NCBI GenBank assembly: GCA_027036755.1
Contig: JALWDV010000737.1
Coordinates: 1 to 7,071 of the forward strand
DNA: 7,071 nt
Origin: Anaerolineae bacterium
GTDB taxonomy: Bacteria; Chloroflexota; Anaerolineae; J102
Reading direction: 5' to 3'
The notes under the pieces are model-generated. The model did no database searches. It was not told the origin of the DNA and worked only from the letters and a program-made list of their open reading frames with translations. Position numbers and translations under genes: made by a program. This document shows positions 1 through 6,828 of the stretch, one piece after another. How positions within the stretch are numbered: the first letter of the stretch is position 1; every line of letters starts with the position of its first letter.

Positions 1-6
1 GGGCTA

Positions 7-56
7 GCCGGATTTATCCGGCGCTGTTTTGTAGCCCGGCGACTTCATCGCCGGGC
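7..56. repeat. Tandem GC hairpins, REP-like dispersed element or terminator of the gene to the left
   Basis: Two perfect hairpins lie back to back. The first pairs GCCGGAT (7-13) with ATCCGGC (16-22). The second pairs GCCCGGCGA (34-42) with TCGCCGGGC (48-56) around a CTTCA loop. A short T run (TGTTTT, 25-30) follows the first, so on the plus strand it could end transcription from a gene left of the window. The paired CCGG-rich palindromes between genes also resemble REP-type dispersed repeats, and the CGGATTTATCCGG core looks familiar from Chloroflexota intergenic DNA; that is memory, not a search. The pairing is seen directly, while the role is inferred. Confidence 0.55.
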
Positions 57-111
57 GGACGTGGCAAACGCTTCAACCGAAAAAGGACGCACCCAAATCC
101 TTTTTGAATGA

Positions 112-144
112 CTTCGTGTCTTCGTTTCCTTCGCGTCTTCGTGG
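112..144 (+). repeat. Four-unit degenerate CTTCG tandem repeat
   Basis: Four adjacent units share a CTTCG core: CTTCGTGT (112-119), CTTCGTTT (120-127), CCTTCGCGT (128-136) and CTTCGTGG (137-144). The array runs directly into GCAAAAG. The closing string CGTGGCAAA (140-148) also occurs at 60-68, and TCTTCGTGGCAA (136-147) recurs inverted at 6942-6953. The array is non-coding and lies about 60 nt upstream of tpiA. Short TTCGTGTCTTCG-type arrays are scattered between genes in several bacterial phyla and their function is not known to me. Confidence 0.5.
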
Positions 145-157
145 CAAAAGAGGGGGA

Positions 158-186
158 TTGAGGCCAATTGTCTTAGTCGTTACATC
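158..186 (+). promoter_or_regulatory. Weak sigma70-type promoter candidate for tpiA
   Basis: TTGAGG (158-163, four of six matches to TTGACA) is followed after 17 nt by TACATC (181-186, three of six matches to TATAAT). This would start transcription about 10-15 nt before the tpiA ATG, leaving a very short leader, which fits the absence of a Shine-Dalgarno there. The match is poor and could be chance. The same region could simply be read through from a gene left of the window. Confidence 0.2.
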
Positions 187-206
187 AATTCTCACTTCCT
201 AATCCC

Positions 207-977
207 ATGAAACGAAAACCTATCATTGCTGGCAACTGGAAAATGCACAAAACCCTCGATGAGGCCCTGACTCTGGTGCGGGGCGTTCGCGAGGGCGTGA
301 AAGATATCGATTCCGTCGAAACCGTGGTCTGCCCTCCCTTCATCTCTCTGGTCACCGTGGCCGGAGCTCTGGCCCACAGCAACGTGGGCGTGGGCGCTCA
401 GAACGTCTTTTTCGAGGAGAAAGGCGCATTCACGGCCGAGATCGCGCCGGGCATGTTGGAAGGCATCGTCGATTATTGCATCATCGGCCATTCCGAGCGC
501 CGCAACATCTTCGGCGAGAGCGACGAGTGGGTGAACAAGAAGGCCCACGCCCTCCTGGCCCACGGCGTCACCCCCATCATCTGCGTGGGCGAGAGCCTGG
601 AGCAGAATCAGGCGGGCGAGACCCACGCGTTCGTGCAGGGGCAGGTGCAGGCCGCGCTGGCGGGCCTCAGCGCCGAGCAGGTTGCGTCGCTGGTCATCGC
701 CTATGAGCCCATCTGGGCCATCGGCACGGGCCTCACCGCCAGCCCGGCGGAGGCCAACCGCATCATCGGCGTCACCATCCGCGGCGCCATTGCCGATCTC
801 TATGACGAAGCCACGGCCCAGGCGGTGCGCATCCAGTATGGCGGCAGCACCAAGCCCAACAACATCGTCGGGTTCATGGCCCAGCCCGATATCGACGGCG
901 CGCTGGTGGGTGGCGCCAGCCTCACCGCGGAATCCTTCGTGGAGATGGTGCGCCTGACCGCCGAGATGGAGAACTAG
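207..977 (+). CDS. tpiA: Triose-phosphate isomerase
   Basis: This enzyme interconverts dihydroxyacetone phosphate and glyceraldehyde 3-phosphate in the cytosol, in glycolysis and gluconeogenesis. The 256-residue product has the usual bacterial length and is complete. Family hallmarks are visible in order: the N-terminal AGNWKMH strand with substrate-binding Asn10 and Lys12; IIGHSERR with electrophilic His95; CVGE at 126-129; YEPIWAIGTG with catalytic base Glu167 and the flexible loop 6; the phosphate-binding YGGS loop at 211-214; and GALVGGASL at 231-239. No key residue is missing. The ATG start gives the canonical MKRKPIIAGNWK beginning, although the preceding bases (CACTTCCTAATCCC) hold no Shine-Dalgarno, so initiation may be leaderless-like or SD-independent. 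A membrane protease-like gene starts 10 nt after its stop, suggesting one transcript. There is no pgk or gap gene beside it in this window. Confidence 0.97.
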   Translation: MKRKPIIAGNWKMHKTLDEALTLVRGVREGVKDIDSVETVVCPPFISLVTVAGALAHSNVGVGAQNVFFEEKGAFTAEIAPGMLEGIVDYCIIGHSERRNIFGESDEWVNKKAHALLAHGVTPIICVGESLEQNQAGETHAFVQGQVQAALAGLSAEQVASLVIAYEPIWAIGTGLTASPAEANRIIGVTIRGAIADLYDEATAQAVRIQYGGSTKPNNIVGFMAQPDIDGALVGGASLTAESFVEMVRLTAEMEN

Positions 978-987
978 GCCCGGCGAC

Positions 988-1740
988 ATGTTTGGCGTCT
1001 GGGCTCCCTTGCTCTGGACTGCTGTTTTTCTGGTCGCGATCTGGTGGTTGAGTCGCCGACAGGCCTTCTATTTCCTGTCGGCGTTCTTCCACCTGACGCG
1101 ATCGCAGCAGGTGGCGGTGGTCCTCTACGCGCTTTTCTTCTTGCCGGGCACGGTGGTGCATGAATTCGCTCACTGGGGCATGGCGAAGGCGTTGGGCGTG
1201 AAGACGGCGGGGTTTCATGTGCTGCCCAGCCTGGGCGGCAAGGGCGAGATTCGCCTGGGATCGGTGGATGTGCGGGGCGGCGGGCTGCTGGAGCATACCC
1301 TCATCGGCATGGCTCCCATGTTGCTGGGCGGCCTGGTCACCCTGGCGCTGAGCTATTATCTGGTGGATGTGAACGCGCTCTACGCCGCCATCCGCTCGGA
1401 GCAATTCGGCGGCGTGGCGGATGTGGCCTTGCAGGCTTTTTCCCGGCCCGATGCTTTGCTCTGGCTGTGGCTGCTGTTCACCGTCAGCGGCTCCATATTT
1501 CTCAGCGCCAGCGATCGCGCGCCCATTCAGCAGATGACCTTGTATCTGACCGCGGTGCTGCTCCCCCTCTATCTCTTCGGCTTCATGCCCGCCATCCCCC
1601 AAAGCTGGACGCAGACCATTGCTGAGATTTTTACGGTGTTCGCCTCGGGCCTGGCCGTGGCCCTGACCGTGCATCTGGCGATGACCCTCGCGTTCGCCCT
1701 GTTTTATCTCGTTGCCCGGGCGTTGCGGCCGGGCGGATGA
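988..1740 (+). CDS. Multipass membrane protein with HExxH motif, M50 (site-2 protease)-like
   Basis: The 250-residue product is strongly hydrophobic, with about six probable membrane segments: residues 6-22, 42-60, 104-126, 156-173, 183-203 and 214-244. The sequence VVHEFAHWGMAKALG places a zinc-binding HEFAH motif (His58, Glu59, His62) at the end of the second segment, as in site-2 and M50 intramembrane metalloproteases. A second conserved-looking stretch is HTLIGMAPMLLGG (103-115). The usual third zinc-ligand motif (LDG or NPDG) is not seen; instead SASDRAP (173-179), with Asp176, follows the fourth segment and may supply the ligand. That assignment is inference. The ATG lies 10 nt after tpiA, and the nearest GGAG (968-971) is 16 nt upstream, so translation may be coupled to tpiA. 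The frame ends with GGATGA. The substrate is unknown. I am confident of a membrane protein with a protease-type motif, less so of activity. Confidence 0.8.
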   Translation: MFGVWAPLLWTAVFLVAIWWLSRRQAFYFLSAFFHLTRSQQVAVVLYALFFLPGTVVHEFAHWGMAKALGVKTAGFHVLPSLGGKGEIRLGSVDVRGGGLLEHTLIGMAPMLLGGLVTLALSYYLVDVNALYAAIRSEQFGGVADVALQAFSRPDALLWLWLLFTVSGSIFLSASDRAPIQQMTLYLTAVLLPLYLFGFMPAIPQSWTQTIAEIFTVFASGLAVALTVHLAMTLAFALFYLVARALRPGG

Positions 1741-1886
1741 GTCATCCCGCCAGGGCCAGATACAACATGCGTCCGGCGGAAAGAACGATCACCATCAGAT
1801 GTTTCCCCGCCCGTCTCGGAGCGAGGGAGGAAGCAAAGAAGGGGGCCCGTCTCCAAGGGACCGACTTCATTCGGCCGGTGTTCTCG

Positions 1887-1899
1887 GGCGCTTCGCGCC
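1887..1899. terminator. Compact hairpin in the convergent gap, possible shared transcript end
   Basis: GGCGC (1887-1891) pairs with GCGCC (1895-1899) around a 3-nt TTC loop. It lies 9 nt beyond the minus-strand stop at 1909 and about 150 nt beyond the plus-strand stop at 1740. No U-run follows on either strand, so it is not a classic Rho-independent terminator. Its value is positional: it sits where two converging transcripts must end. The rest of the 168-nt gap (1741-1908) holds no convincing gene. A 68-codon Arg-rich frame overlapping the plus-strand stop (1737-1943) has no SD and no recognisable feature. Confidence 0.3.
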
Positions 1900-1908
1900 G
1901 CCTGCCTG

Positions 1909-4122
1909 TCATTCGGATGGCGCGCCGGCGCGGGAGCGGGTGATGAAGGGGAGGAAAAATGACGTTTGGAACTGGAAGGCCCGATGCTGGAAGCCCGCGC
2001 CCGGCGATCCCACCCAGACGATATCGGGCTTGCCCGGATTGAACGCCACCGGATTGGCCAGCGGCCAGGCCATGCCCTGGTTCTGCTGCGTCCACGTCGC
2101 TCCGCCATCGGTGGAGAGCAAGACGCCATGGGAGTCGGGATCGTAACCGCCCGACATGAACGCGCTGGAGGATGTAGCGATGAGGATGCGGGGATCAGCA
2201 GGCGAGACCGCCACATCCCGCATGAAATCGTCATCCCACAACTTTTGCCAGGTGCGACCGGCGTCGTTGCTGCGATAAAGCCCTTTATCCGCGCCCAAAG
2301 CCGCGACATACACGACGCCGCGGGCGTGGGGATCGGGCGTGATGGCGGAGACGCCCGCCCAGCCGTACTCCCACGGCGCTCCGTCCACCTCTCCGCGCAT
2401 CTCCGGCAATCCCGTCTCCCGCCAGGTTCCCGGCTCGCCCCCCTGCTTCGATTGCCACAGGCCCGCCTCGCCCCCGGCGTAAACCAGACGCCCATCCCGC
2501 GCGTCCACCGCGGTGTAGCGGCAGCCATCGCAATCGAAGACCTTGCGCCAGCTCTGGCCGTCATCCACGCTACGATAGACGTCGCCCCGGGCGGTGAGAA
2601 ACAGGGTGCGGCGGGCCGCAGGACTGCCGCCATCCACCGAGAGCCCCAGCAACGGGGCCCGGGGCAACCCCGAGGCCGCATCCCAGCTTTCACCGTAATC
2701 ATGGCTGCGCAACAAGACGCCCGGTTCGTCCCAGGATGGCGCTTGAGCGGTCCACACCACGCCCGGGCGCACAGGATCGGTCGCCAGGGTGGTGACGTTG
2801 CCGCCGTTGCCCTCCCAATCGCCGGTGCTGTCCTCGTCGTTGCAGTTCATCCAGCTCTGGCCGCCATCCGGGCTGTGCCAGCAGCCGATGTCGAAATAGC
2901 CCAGGTAGATGTGCCACGGCTGCGCGGGGCTGATGGCAAGATCGAACATGACCACATTGTCCACGCCGAGGGAGCGCCATCGTCCCGGAACGATTTCTTC
3001 GGTGTAGTTGTCGAAAAACATCCGTCCGCCGTTGTCGGTGGCGAAGATGAACTGACTGGTGGCCCAATGCAGCCAATCGGGATCAGAAAGATCGTCGCCC
3101 AGGGCGCGGATGTCGGTGGTGTATGCCCAATACGCCTCGGTCCAGCCCGTATCCCAATCCTCCACTTTGCTGACCTGCGTCCAGGTCGCCCCACCGTTCG
3201 CGCTCTCCCACACGCCGTTGCGATCATCCCAGGGGAATTGGTGGAAGGGATCGATGAGGCGGATGGTGTTGGGTTCGTCCGGTTGCAGCCAGATGCGCCC
3301 CCCGCGATGGGCGAGTTGCGTCCAGGCGGCGCCATCGTCATCGCTGCGATAAAGATAGCCCGGCCCGTCCGGGTCTGAATCGTAGGTGGTGAGATAGACC
3401 CGGCCCGGGATGTCGGGCGAGACGGCCACATCCATGACCTCGCCCAGCCCCGAGGCCATGCGCGTCCAGTGCGCGCCGCCATCGGTGCTGCGAAAAGCAA
3501 TCCGCGGGCCCGACGCGAAGCGTCCCTCGCCCGAGAAGAGGTAGAGGGTGTCTGCATCGCGCGGGTCGAGGATCAGCTTGAGGATGCGCAGGCCATCGGG
3601 CAGATTCACGCTGACCCGCGACCAGGTGAGTCCCCCGTCCGTCGTCTTGTACACCTGCCCATCGGCCGAATCCCAGACCGAATGATAGGTGGCGTAACCC
3701 ACGCTGGGGTCGTCGGGCGAAAGCGCCAGGTCGGTGATGTAGCCATCGTCCAGCACCTGCTGCACGCTGTCGCCGCGGTTATCGCTGAAGTAAATGCCTT
3801 CTTCCGTGCCCAGCAGGATGATGTCGGGGTCGATGGGATGAAAGCCGATGCCGCTGGCGTGGGTGGTCTTCAATCCCTGGGCCGCGCCGATGACATCCCA
3901 GCTTGCGCCGCGATCTTGCGAGCGATAGAAGCCGCTGAGATCGCTGGCCGCCAGGATCATGCCATCGGGCCCGGCCTCGACCGTGGCGAACCAGCCGCCC
4001 GCGCCGGGGTTGGAACGATGCCAGGTCGAAAGGGGCGCGGGCGTGGGAGGGGCAATCGGCGCATGGGGCTGCATCCCCGCGCCAAGAGAGAGAAGGATCA
4101 GGAGGAGAATCAATCGAGACAT
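1909..4122 (-). CDS. Secreted Asp-box (BNR) beta-propeller protein, GH74/sortilin-like
   Basis: The 737-residue product begins with a signal peptide-like MSRLILLLILLSLGAG. A Pro-rich linker (residues 19-31) follows, then a body built of repeats. I count about 13 Asp-box-type motifs (S-x-D-x-G-x-x-W), including YRSQDRGASW (66), YKTTDGGLTW (158), FRSTDGGAHW (210), YRSDDDGAAW (258), WHSPDGGQSW (415), YRSVDDGQSW (516), YRSNDAGRTW (616) and LLSTDGGATW (668). Length and repeat number fit two tandem seven-bladed propellers, the GH74 xyloglucanase fold. Asp61 (ASDLSGFYRS) and Asp411 (YFDIGCWHS) lie where GH74 enzymes carry their two catalytic Asp; this alignment is by eye. Cys pairs 414/427 and 531/534 could form disulfides. 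The C-terminus carries FFLPFITR. The ATG at 4122 was chosen because it starts the signal peptide; longer frames overlap the upstream gene. There is no clear SD, so coupling across the 31-nt gap is likely. A non-enzymatic sortilin-like binding protein is the alternative. Confidence 0.85.
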   Translation of the reverse strand: MSRLILLLILLSLGAGMQPHAPIAPPTPAPLSTWHRSNPGAGGWFATVEAGPDGMILAASDLSGFYRSQDRGASWDVIGAAQGLKTTHASGIGFHPIDPDIILLGTEEGIYFSDNRGDSVQQVLDDGYITDLALSPDDPSVGYATYHSVWDSADGQVYKTTDGGLTWSRVSVNLPDGLRILKLILDPRDADTLYLFSGEGRFASGPRIAFRSTDGGAHWTRMASGLGEVMDVAVSPDIPGRVYLTTYDSDPDGPGYLYRSDDDGAAWTQLAHRGGRIWLQPDEPNTIRLIDPFHQFPWDDRNGVWESANGGATWTQVSKVEDWDTGWTEAYWAYTTDIRALGDDLSDPDWLHWATSQFIFATDNGGRMFFDNYTEEIVPGRWRSLGVDNVVMFDLAISPAQPWHIYLGYFDIGCWHSPDGGQSWMNCNDEDSTGDWEGNGGNVTTLATDPVRPGVVWTAQAPSWDEPGVLLRSHDYGESWDAASGLPRAPLLGLSVDGGSPAARRTLFLTARGDVYRSVDDGQSWRKVFDCDGCRYTAVDARDGRLVYAGGEAGLWQSKQGGEPGTWRETGLPEMRGEVDGAPWEYGWAGVSAITPDPHARGVVYVAALGADKGLYRSNDAGRTWQKLWDDDFMRDVAVSPADPRILIATSSSAFMSGGYDPDSHGVLLSTDGGATWTQQNQGMAWPLANPVAFNPGKPDIVWVGSPGAGFQHRAFQFQTSFFLPFITRSRAGAPSE

Positions 4123-4153
4123 GGTCAGAAAGGGATGAACGCGCCTTCGGGCG

Positions 4154-6778
4154 TCAGTAGTGATAGATGACGGGAAGATAAAGCGGCTTTTTCGTGGGCG
4201 TGGGATGGGGAGCGTCGCCCGGAAGGAGAATCTCGGCCTCTCGCCAATCGCCCGAGGGCAGCGCCAGTCGCCCATCCTGCATGGTCAGGGGCAGGGGATC
4301 GCTATCGGCGTATTTCTGGCGGGGACGGGTGAGGCGAATGCGCCATGCTTCATCTCCCGCGGGCTGGCGCAATCCGGCCAGAATGATGTCCGGCCCATCC
4401 GCGTCGCGACCCTGGGCCATATCGCCGGGCGAGGTGACGCCCGCCACATAGGTGCGGCTGATGAGAATCTGGCGGCTTTGCGTCAACGCCCGATCATCCT
4501 CGGCCGCCAGGATGACGGTGGCGAAGCCTCGGGTTTGGGCGATGTGCAGCACCTTCAGGCCCGCGGGCGGTTGCGCGTCCAGATAGCCGGAAAACGCCTC
4601 GGCCTGGGGTGCGTGCAGAGTCAGTTGTTTGCGGTCGATATCTTTTGTGATCTCTCCCGTATCGGAGCGAATCGGGTTGGCGGGCTCTTGCTGCATGTGC
4701 GCCTGGCGCTCCTGATCATACCCCGCGGGCGGCGGGCCATACGTCTTGCGGATTTCGGAGACATTCTGCCAGCCCGGTTTGGGCAGCAGTTTGGGGCGCA
4801 CCGGATAGCCATACACGTATTTCGAGAGCGGATCATCTGGCTCGTCTTCCACATACAGGGTGATGGGATGGCGCGAACGCGCGGCCAGGCCCTTTTTGAA
4901 GATGAGCCCCGCGGTGCGCAAATGATCCAAAGTCACGGCATCCTCGATGAGATTGCCGCCCACCACCTGCTGATCTGACATCTCGTTTATATCCTGGGGA
5001 ATGCGCTCGTTCACGCTCCAGCCATCCGCTCCCACCGCAGCATCGCCATGATTCCAGGCGAACCACACGATTCCCGCCCAATTTTGCAGACTGCCATACG
5101 CCGCGGCCGCCAGCAATTGCATGGTGCGCTTGTGAAAACGGGTCTTGAGCAGATCGGTGAAGGGGCCGCCCACCCCCGCCGCGATGTTGATCTCGCCCAC
5201 GATGTGCGGCTTGTCCTTGATCTGCTGCTCCACCGCCAGGCCGTAGAGAAAATCCTCTTTGGGATTGGCTGGCTCGCGAAAGAATGCGCCGTCCTCATTG
5301 GGATGATCCAGAAAAGGCTCCACCACCGCCGGATTGGCGTAGATGTGGTTTTCGCTGTGAGAGAGGGGCGCGTCGGCGGCGATCCGACGGGCGTCGGGCT
5401 CGCTGCGCCACAGGGTGGAGAATGTGACAGGAATCTGGCCGCCCAGGGTGGCGATATGCCTCCTCATCGCCTCGTAATAAGCCTGATCCAACTGATACAA
5501 GAACGCTACGCGCAGTTTTTCGCGGGTTTCGTAAGGGATGGCGCTTTCTTGCTCCAGATAGAGATCGAAGTAGTCGTAGCCTCGCTCCGCGAGGAATGCC
5601 CGCCATCGGGCGTTGAGCTCATCCTGAAAATATCGCAGCCCCGGAAACCCCTGCGTCCAGCGATCATCGTAAAAGCGGTTGCCGTTGACGATGGTGTAGG
5701 TGGAGGAGTATTCGTTGACGATCTCCAGGGTCAGCACCTGGGAGCTATCCTTGTAGGCGACGCCGGTGTAGGGATTGACGTGGGTGAGCAGGGTCGTGAG
5801 GAATTCCTTCTCCAGCGCCTGTGCCCGGGGATCGAAGGCTGGCAGCATTTTTTGCAGATCGATGATGCTGCCATATCCCCAGCAATAGGATCGATGTTGT
5901 AGATCGGCAATGGCCTGTCGCCAGGCTTCCCGGTCGGGCGAACTTTCATCGAAGTTCGGCGCATCCGCGTCGTTGACGCCGTAATCCCGGGTCCAGTGGG
6001 CGCTCAACATGATGTAGACGCCGCGTTTTTGCAATTGGGCGTTGAGATAGTCGAAACGCCGCCAGGCCTCGGCATCGGGGATGCGGGAAGTGAAGTCGGG
6101 GGAGACGATGTCCACGTTGTCGGAATCGGGACAGGGACGGGCCCGGGGATCGTCCTGGTCGTAAAATTCCAGACCCTCGTAGGTGTTCAGGGCCACGATA
6201 TCGCTTTTGGTGATCCAATCCATGCTGGGCCGCAGCATGTGATGCCAACGCACGCAGTTGATTCCTCGCTCCGCCAGGGCTGCGGCGAAATTTCGGGCGG
6301 TCTGGTCATCGGGATAAAATGCGACCACATTGACGCCCCAGCATCGAAACACGCGTCCCTGCTCGTCTACGAAATCCTCCGCCCGCACATGCAGCCGCGG
6401 AAGCGGAGAGGGGGGCGCTTCGCCATTGTTCGAGGCTGCGGTGTAGACGTAATCCGTGTAATTCCATTGCTCTCCCCGTACCGTCCACAGACGCACATAA
6501 AGCGTGCGACCATCGACCGGCAGGCCCGAGACGGTGACGCGAGTGGTCCGACCCAGGTTTTGCGAATAAATGTCCACGCCCCCCTGGCTGGAGCCGACAT
6601 CCAGCGCGTATTGATCCGCCCCCGCGTCGTTCCATGTGAAGGTCGCTACATCGCCGGTCAGCGCGCTGCCGGGCGGCGGCGATATGATTTCGGCATCCTG
6701 GGCGAGGACGCGGGCCGACCAGGCCAGGATGGCGAAAGCCCCCAAGAACAGCAGAAAAAACAGGGCGCGACGGCGCAC
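4154..6778 (-). CDS. Secreted clan GH-A glycoside hydrolase, GH5/cellulase-like
   Basis: The 874-residue product starts with a signal peptide (MRRRALFFLLFLGAF..., likely cut after VLA26). Residues about 28-114 form a beta-sandwich, Fn3-like domain (FTWNDAGADQYALDVG, then LPVDGRTLYVRLWT). A TIM barrel follows from about residue 130 (LHVRAEDFVDEQGRVFRCWG) to about 600. It shows NCVRWHH (174-180), LSAHW (258-262), the acid/base motif LEIVNE (Asn355-Glu356), HIY (His478, Tyr480), the nucleophile motif HIVGE (Glu529) and WFAWNHGD on the last strand (Trp572, Trp575). These are hallmarks of clan A retaining hydrolases; the family assignment to GH5 is less sure. The barrel is larger than usual, with long inserts between strands 3 and 4 and strands 4 and 7. 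Residues about 610-855 form an unrecognised C-terminal region. The tail reads HPTPTKKPLYLPVIYHY. Start GTG 6778 was preferred to TTG 6802 because of a strong SD. It probably acts outside the cell on a beta-linked polysaccharide. Confidence 0.87.
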   Translation of the reverse strand: MRRRALFFLLFLGAFAILAWSARVLAQDAEIISPPPGSALTGDVATFTWNDAGADQYALDVGSSQGGVDIYSQNLGRTTRVTVSGLPVDGRTLYVRLWTVRGEQWNYTDYVYTAASNNGEAPPSPLPRLHVRAEDFVDEQGRVFRCWGVNVVAFYPDDQTARNFAAALAERGINCVRWHHMLRPSMDWITKSDIVALNTYEGLEFYDQDDPRARPCPDSDNVDIVSPDFTSRIPDAEAWRRFDYLNAQLQKRGVYIMLSAHWTRDYGVNDADAPNFDESSPDREAWRQAIADLQHRSYCWGYGSIIDLQKMLPAFDPRAQALEKEFLTTLLTHVNPYTGVAYKDSSQVLTLEIVNEYSSTYTIVNGNRFYDDRWTQGFPGLRYFQDELNARWRAFLAERGYDYFDLYLEQESAIPYETREKLRVAFLYQLDQAYYEAMRRHIATLGGQIPVTFSTLWRSEPDARRIAADAPLSHSENHIYANPAVVEPFLDHPNEDGAFFREPANPKEDFLYGLAVEQQIKDKPHIVGEINIAAGVGGPFTDLLKTRFHKRTMQLLAAAAYGSLQNWAGIVWFAWNHGDAAVGADGWSVNERIPQDINEMSDQQVVGGNLIEDAVTLDHLRTAGLIFKKGLAARSRHPITLYVEDEPDDPLSKYVYGYPVRPKLLPKPGWQNVSEIRKTYGPPPAGYDQERQAHMQQEPANPIRSDTGEITKDIDRKQLTLHAPQAEAFSGYLDAQPPAGLKVLHIAQTRGFATVILAAEDDRALTQSRQILISRTYVAGVTSPGDMAQGRDADGPDIILAGLRQPAGDEAWRIRLTRPRQKYADSDPLPLTMQDGRLALPSGDWREAEILLPGDAPHPTPTKKPLYLPVIYHY

Positions 6779-6786
6779 AGAGCGAT

Positions 6787-6793
6787 CTCCTTT
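6787..6793 (-). promoter_or_regulatory. Strong Shine-Dalgarno that sets the GTG start
   Basis: On the minus strand AAAGGAG is followed by eight bases (ATCGCTCT) and then GTG at 6778-6776. That is optimal spacing. The site lies inside the coding part of the longer frame beginning at TTG 6802, which itself has no SD. It therefore argues for the shorter protein starting M-RRRALFFLL, which also gives a cleaner signal peptide. Confidence 0.8.
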
Positions 6794-6828
6794 CGATTGC
6801 AAATGATGTGTGTGGATGCTACGTTGAT

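Noticed and set aside
192..989. Long minus-strand open frame (265 codons) antisense to tpiA
   Set aside because: It is the mirror of the tpiA codon pattern in GC-rich DNA: His/Ala/Gly/Asp-rich composition, no recognisable domain, no SD. tpiA is beyond doubt on the other strand.
922..1674. Minus-strand 250-codon frame antisense to the membrane protease gene
   Set aside because: The product is Gln/His/Arg-rich and low in hydrophobic cores, typical of an antisense shadow. The plus-strand frame has clear membrane segments and HEFAH.
1742..1908. Minus-strand reading through the convergent gap ending in a hydrophobic stretch (VIVLSAGRMLYLALAG)
   Set aside because: It suggested a remnant of a membrane protein gene, but the frame upstream is a shadow of the Asp-box gene and there is no start or SD near the hydrophobic part. 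Too short to claim a pseudogene.
1737..1943. Small 68-codon frame whose ATG overlaps the stop of the membrane protein (ATGA)
   Set aside because: The overlap looks like translational coupling, but the product is Arg/Pro-rich without any pattern and runs into the 3' end of the opposing gene. No independent support.
1966..3378. Plus-strand 470-codon frame antisense to the Asp-box protein
   Set aside because: Although long, it is Arg/Ala/Pro/Gly-rich with no motif. The Asp-box periodicity on the minus strand shows which strand is coding.
4123..4275. Longer N-terminus for the Asp-box protein starting at 4275
   Set aside because: The extra 51 residues are Arg/Pro-rich, overlap the upstream gene by about 120 nt and would bury the signal peptide. 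The ATG at 4122 is much more plausible.
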